The translations under genes were made by a program, and so were the position numbers. Source: an uncultured Bacillaceae bacterium (GTDB lineage Bacteria > Bacillota > Bacilli > Bacillales > Amphibacillaceae). From it: a stretch of DNA of 13,139 nucleotides. Positions 12,992 through 13,139 of the stretch are shown here, one piece after another; within the stretch, counting starts at the first letter, position 1; each line of letters begins with the position of its first letter. The notes below the pieces were generated by a model. It saw nothing but the letters and a program-made list of their open reading frames with translations. It was not told the origin of the DNA and searched no databases. Where the stretch lies: NCBI GenBank assembly GCA_937925695.1, contig CALAMD010000074.1, forward strand, positions 1 to 13,139, written 5' to 3'.

Positions 12992-13139
12992 CTAGAGTGT
13001 ATGCAAAGTCGCTCGTAAACGGGCAAAAGTTGATCCAACCTGGCGTGAAGTCGCTCGTAAACGGGCAGAAGTTGATCCAACCTGGCGTGAAGTCGCTCGT
13101 AAATGGTTAGAAGTTGATCCAACCTGGCGTGAACTCGCT
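12992..13139 (+). repeat. 42-bp tandem repeat array D, running off the window end
   Basis: A partial unit (AAAGTCGCTCGTAAACGGG at 13005-13023) is followed by units starting at 13027, 13069 and 13111, each 42 bp with the last cut by the window edge. These units read CCAACCTGGCGTGAAG where other arrays have CCAAACTGG, and are very alike, so this array looks recently expanded. It is in the same orientation as arrays A-C and downstream of the aspA terminator. Confidence 0.93.

Overview
The window looks like chromosomal DNA of a low-GC Gram-positive bacterium, most likely a member of the Bacillaceae. The grounds are AT-rich intergenic DNA, strong AGGAGG-type ribosome binding sites, GTG and TTG codons near starts, hairpin-plus-U terminators, and Bacillus-like GntK, AspA and XylR/NagC-type ROK proteins. 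I cannot name a genus from the sequence alone.

Layout: (1) the 3' end of the 6-phosphogluconate dehydrogenase gene, with a probably bidirectional terminator; (2) a ROK-family transcriptional repressor on the minus strand, divergent from the rest; (3) a plus-strand series larC1 - LarA-superfamily enzyme - gntK - larB - larC2, followed by an AEC-family permease; (4) about 0.85 kb of non-coding DNA full of hairpins and perfect direct-repeat pairs, then a 67-residue membrane protein; (5) aspartate ammonia-lyase with its own promoter and terminator.

How the genes fit together: LarB and LarC1/LarC2 make the nickel-pincer nucleotide (NPN) cofactor, and the LarA-superfamily protein is the enzyme that uses it. 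Gluconate kinase lies inside the same cluster and 6-phosphogluconate dehydrogenase lies next to it. The simplest reading is that the NPN enzyme interconverts an aldonate, for instance D-mannonate and D-gluconate. Gluconate would then be phosphorylated by GntK and oxidised by 6PGDH into the pentose phosphate pathway. The ROK protein probably controls the locus: two similar operator-like sites lie at its own promoter and just upstream of the LarA-like gene. LarE, the sulfur donor needed for NPN synthesis, is not in the window.

Two features stand out. LarC, a single protein or a frameshift fusion in described systems, is encoded here as two independent genes about 4.9 kb apart with three genes between them. 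In addition, arrays of a 42-bp tandem repeat, all in one orientation, sit just downstream of larC1, gntK, larC2 and aspA; the larC2 array even supplies the gene's last codons and its stop.
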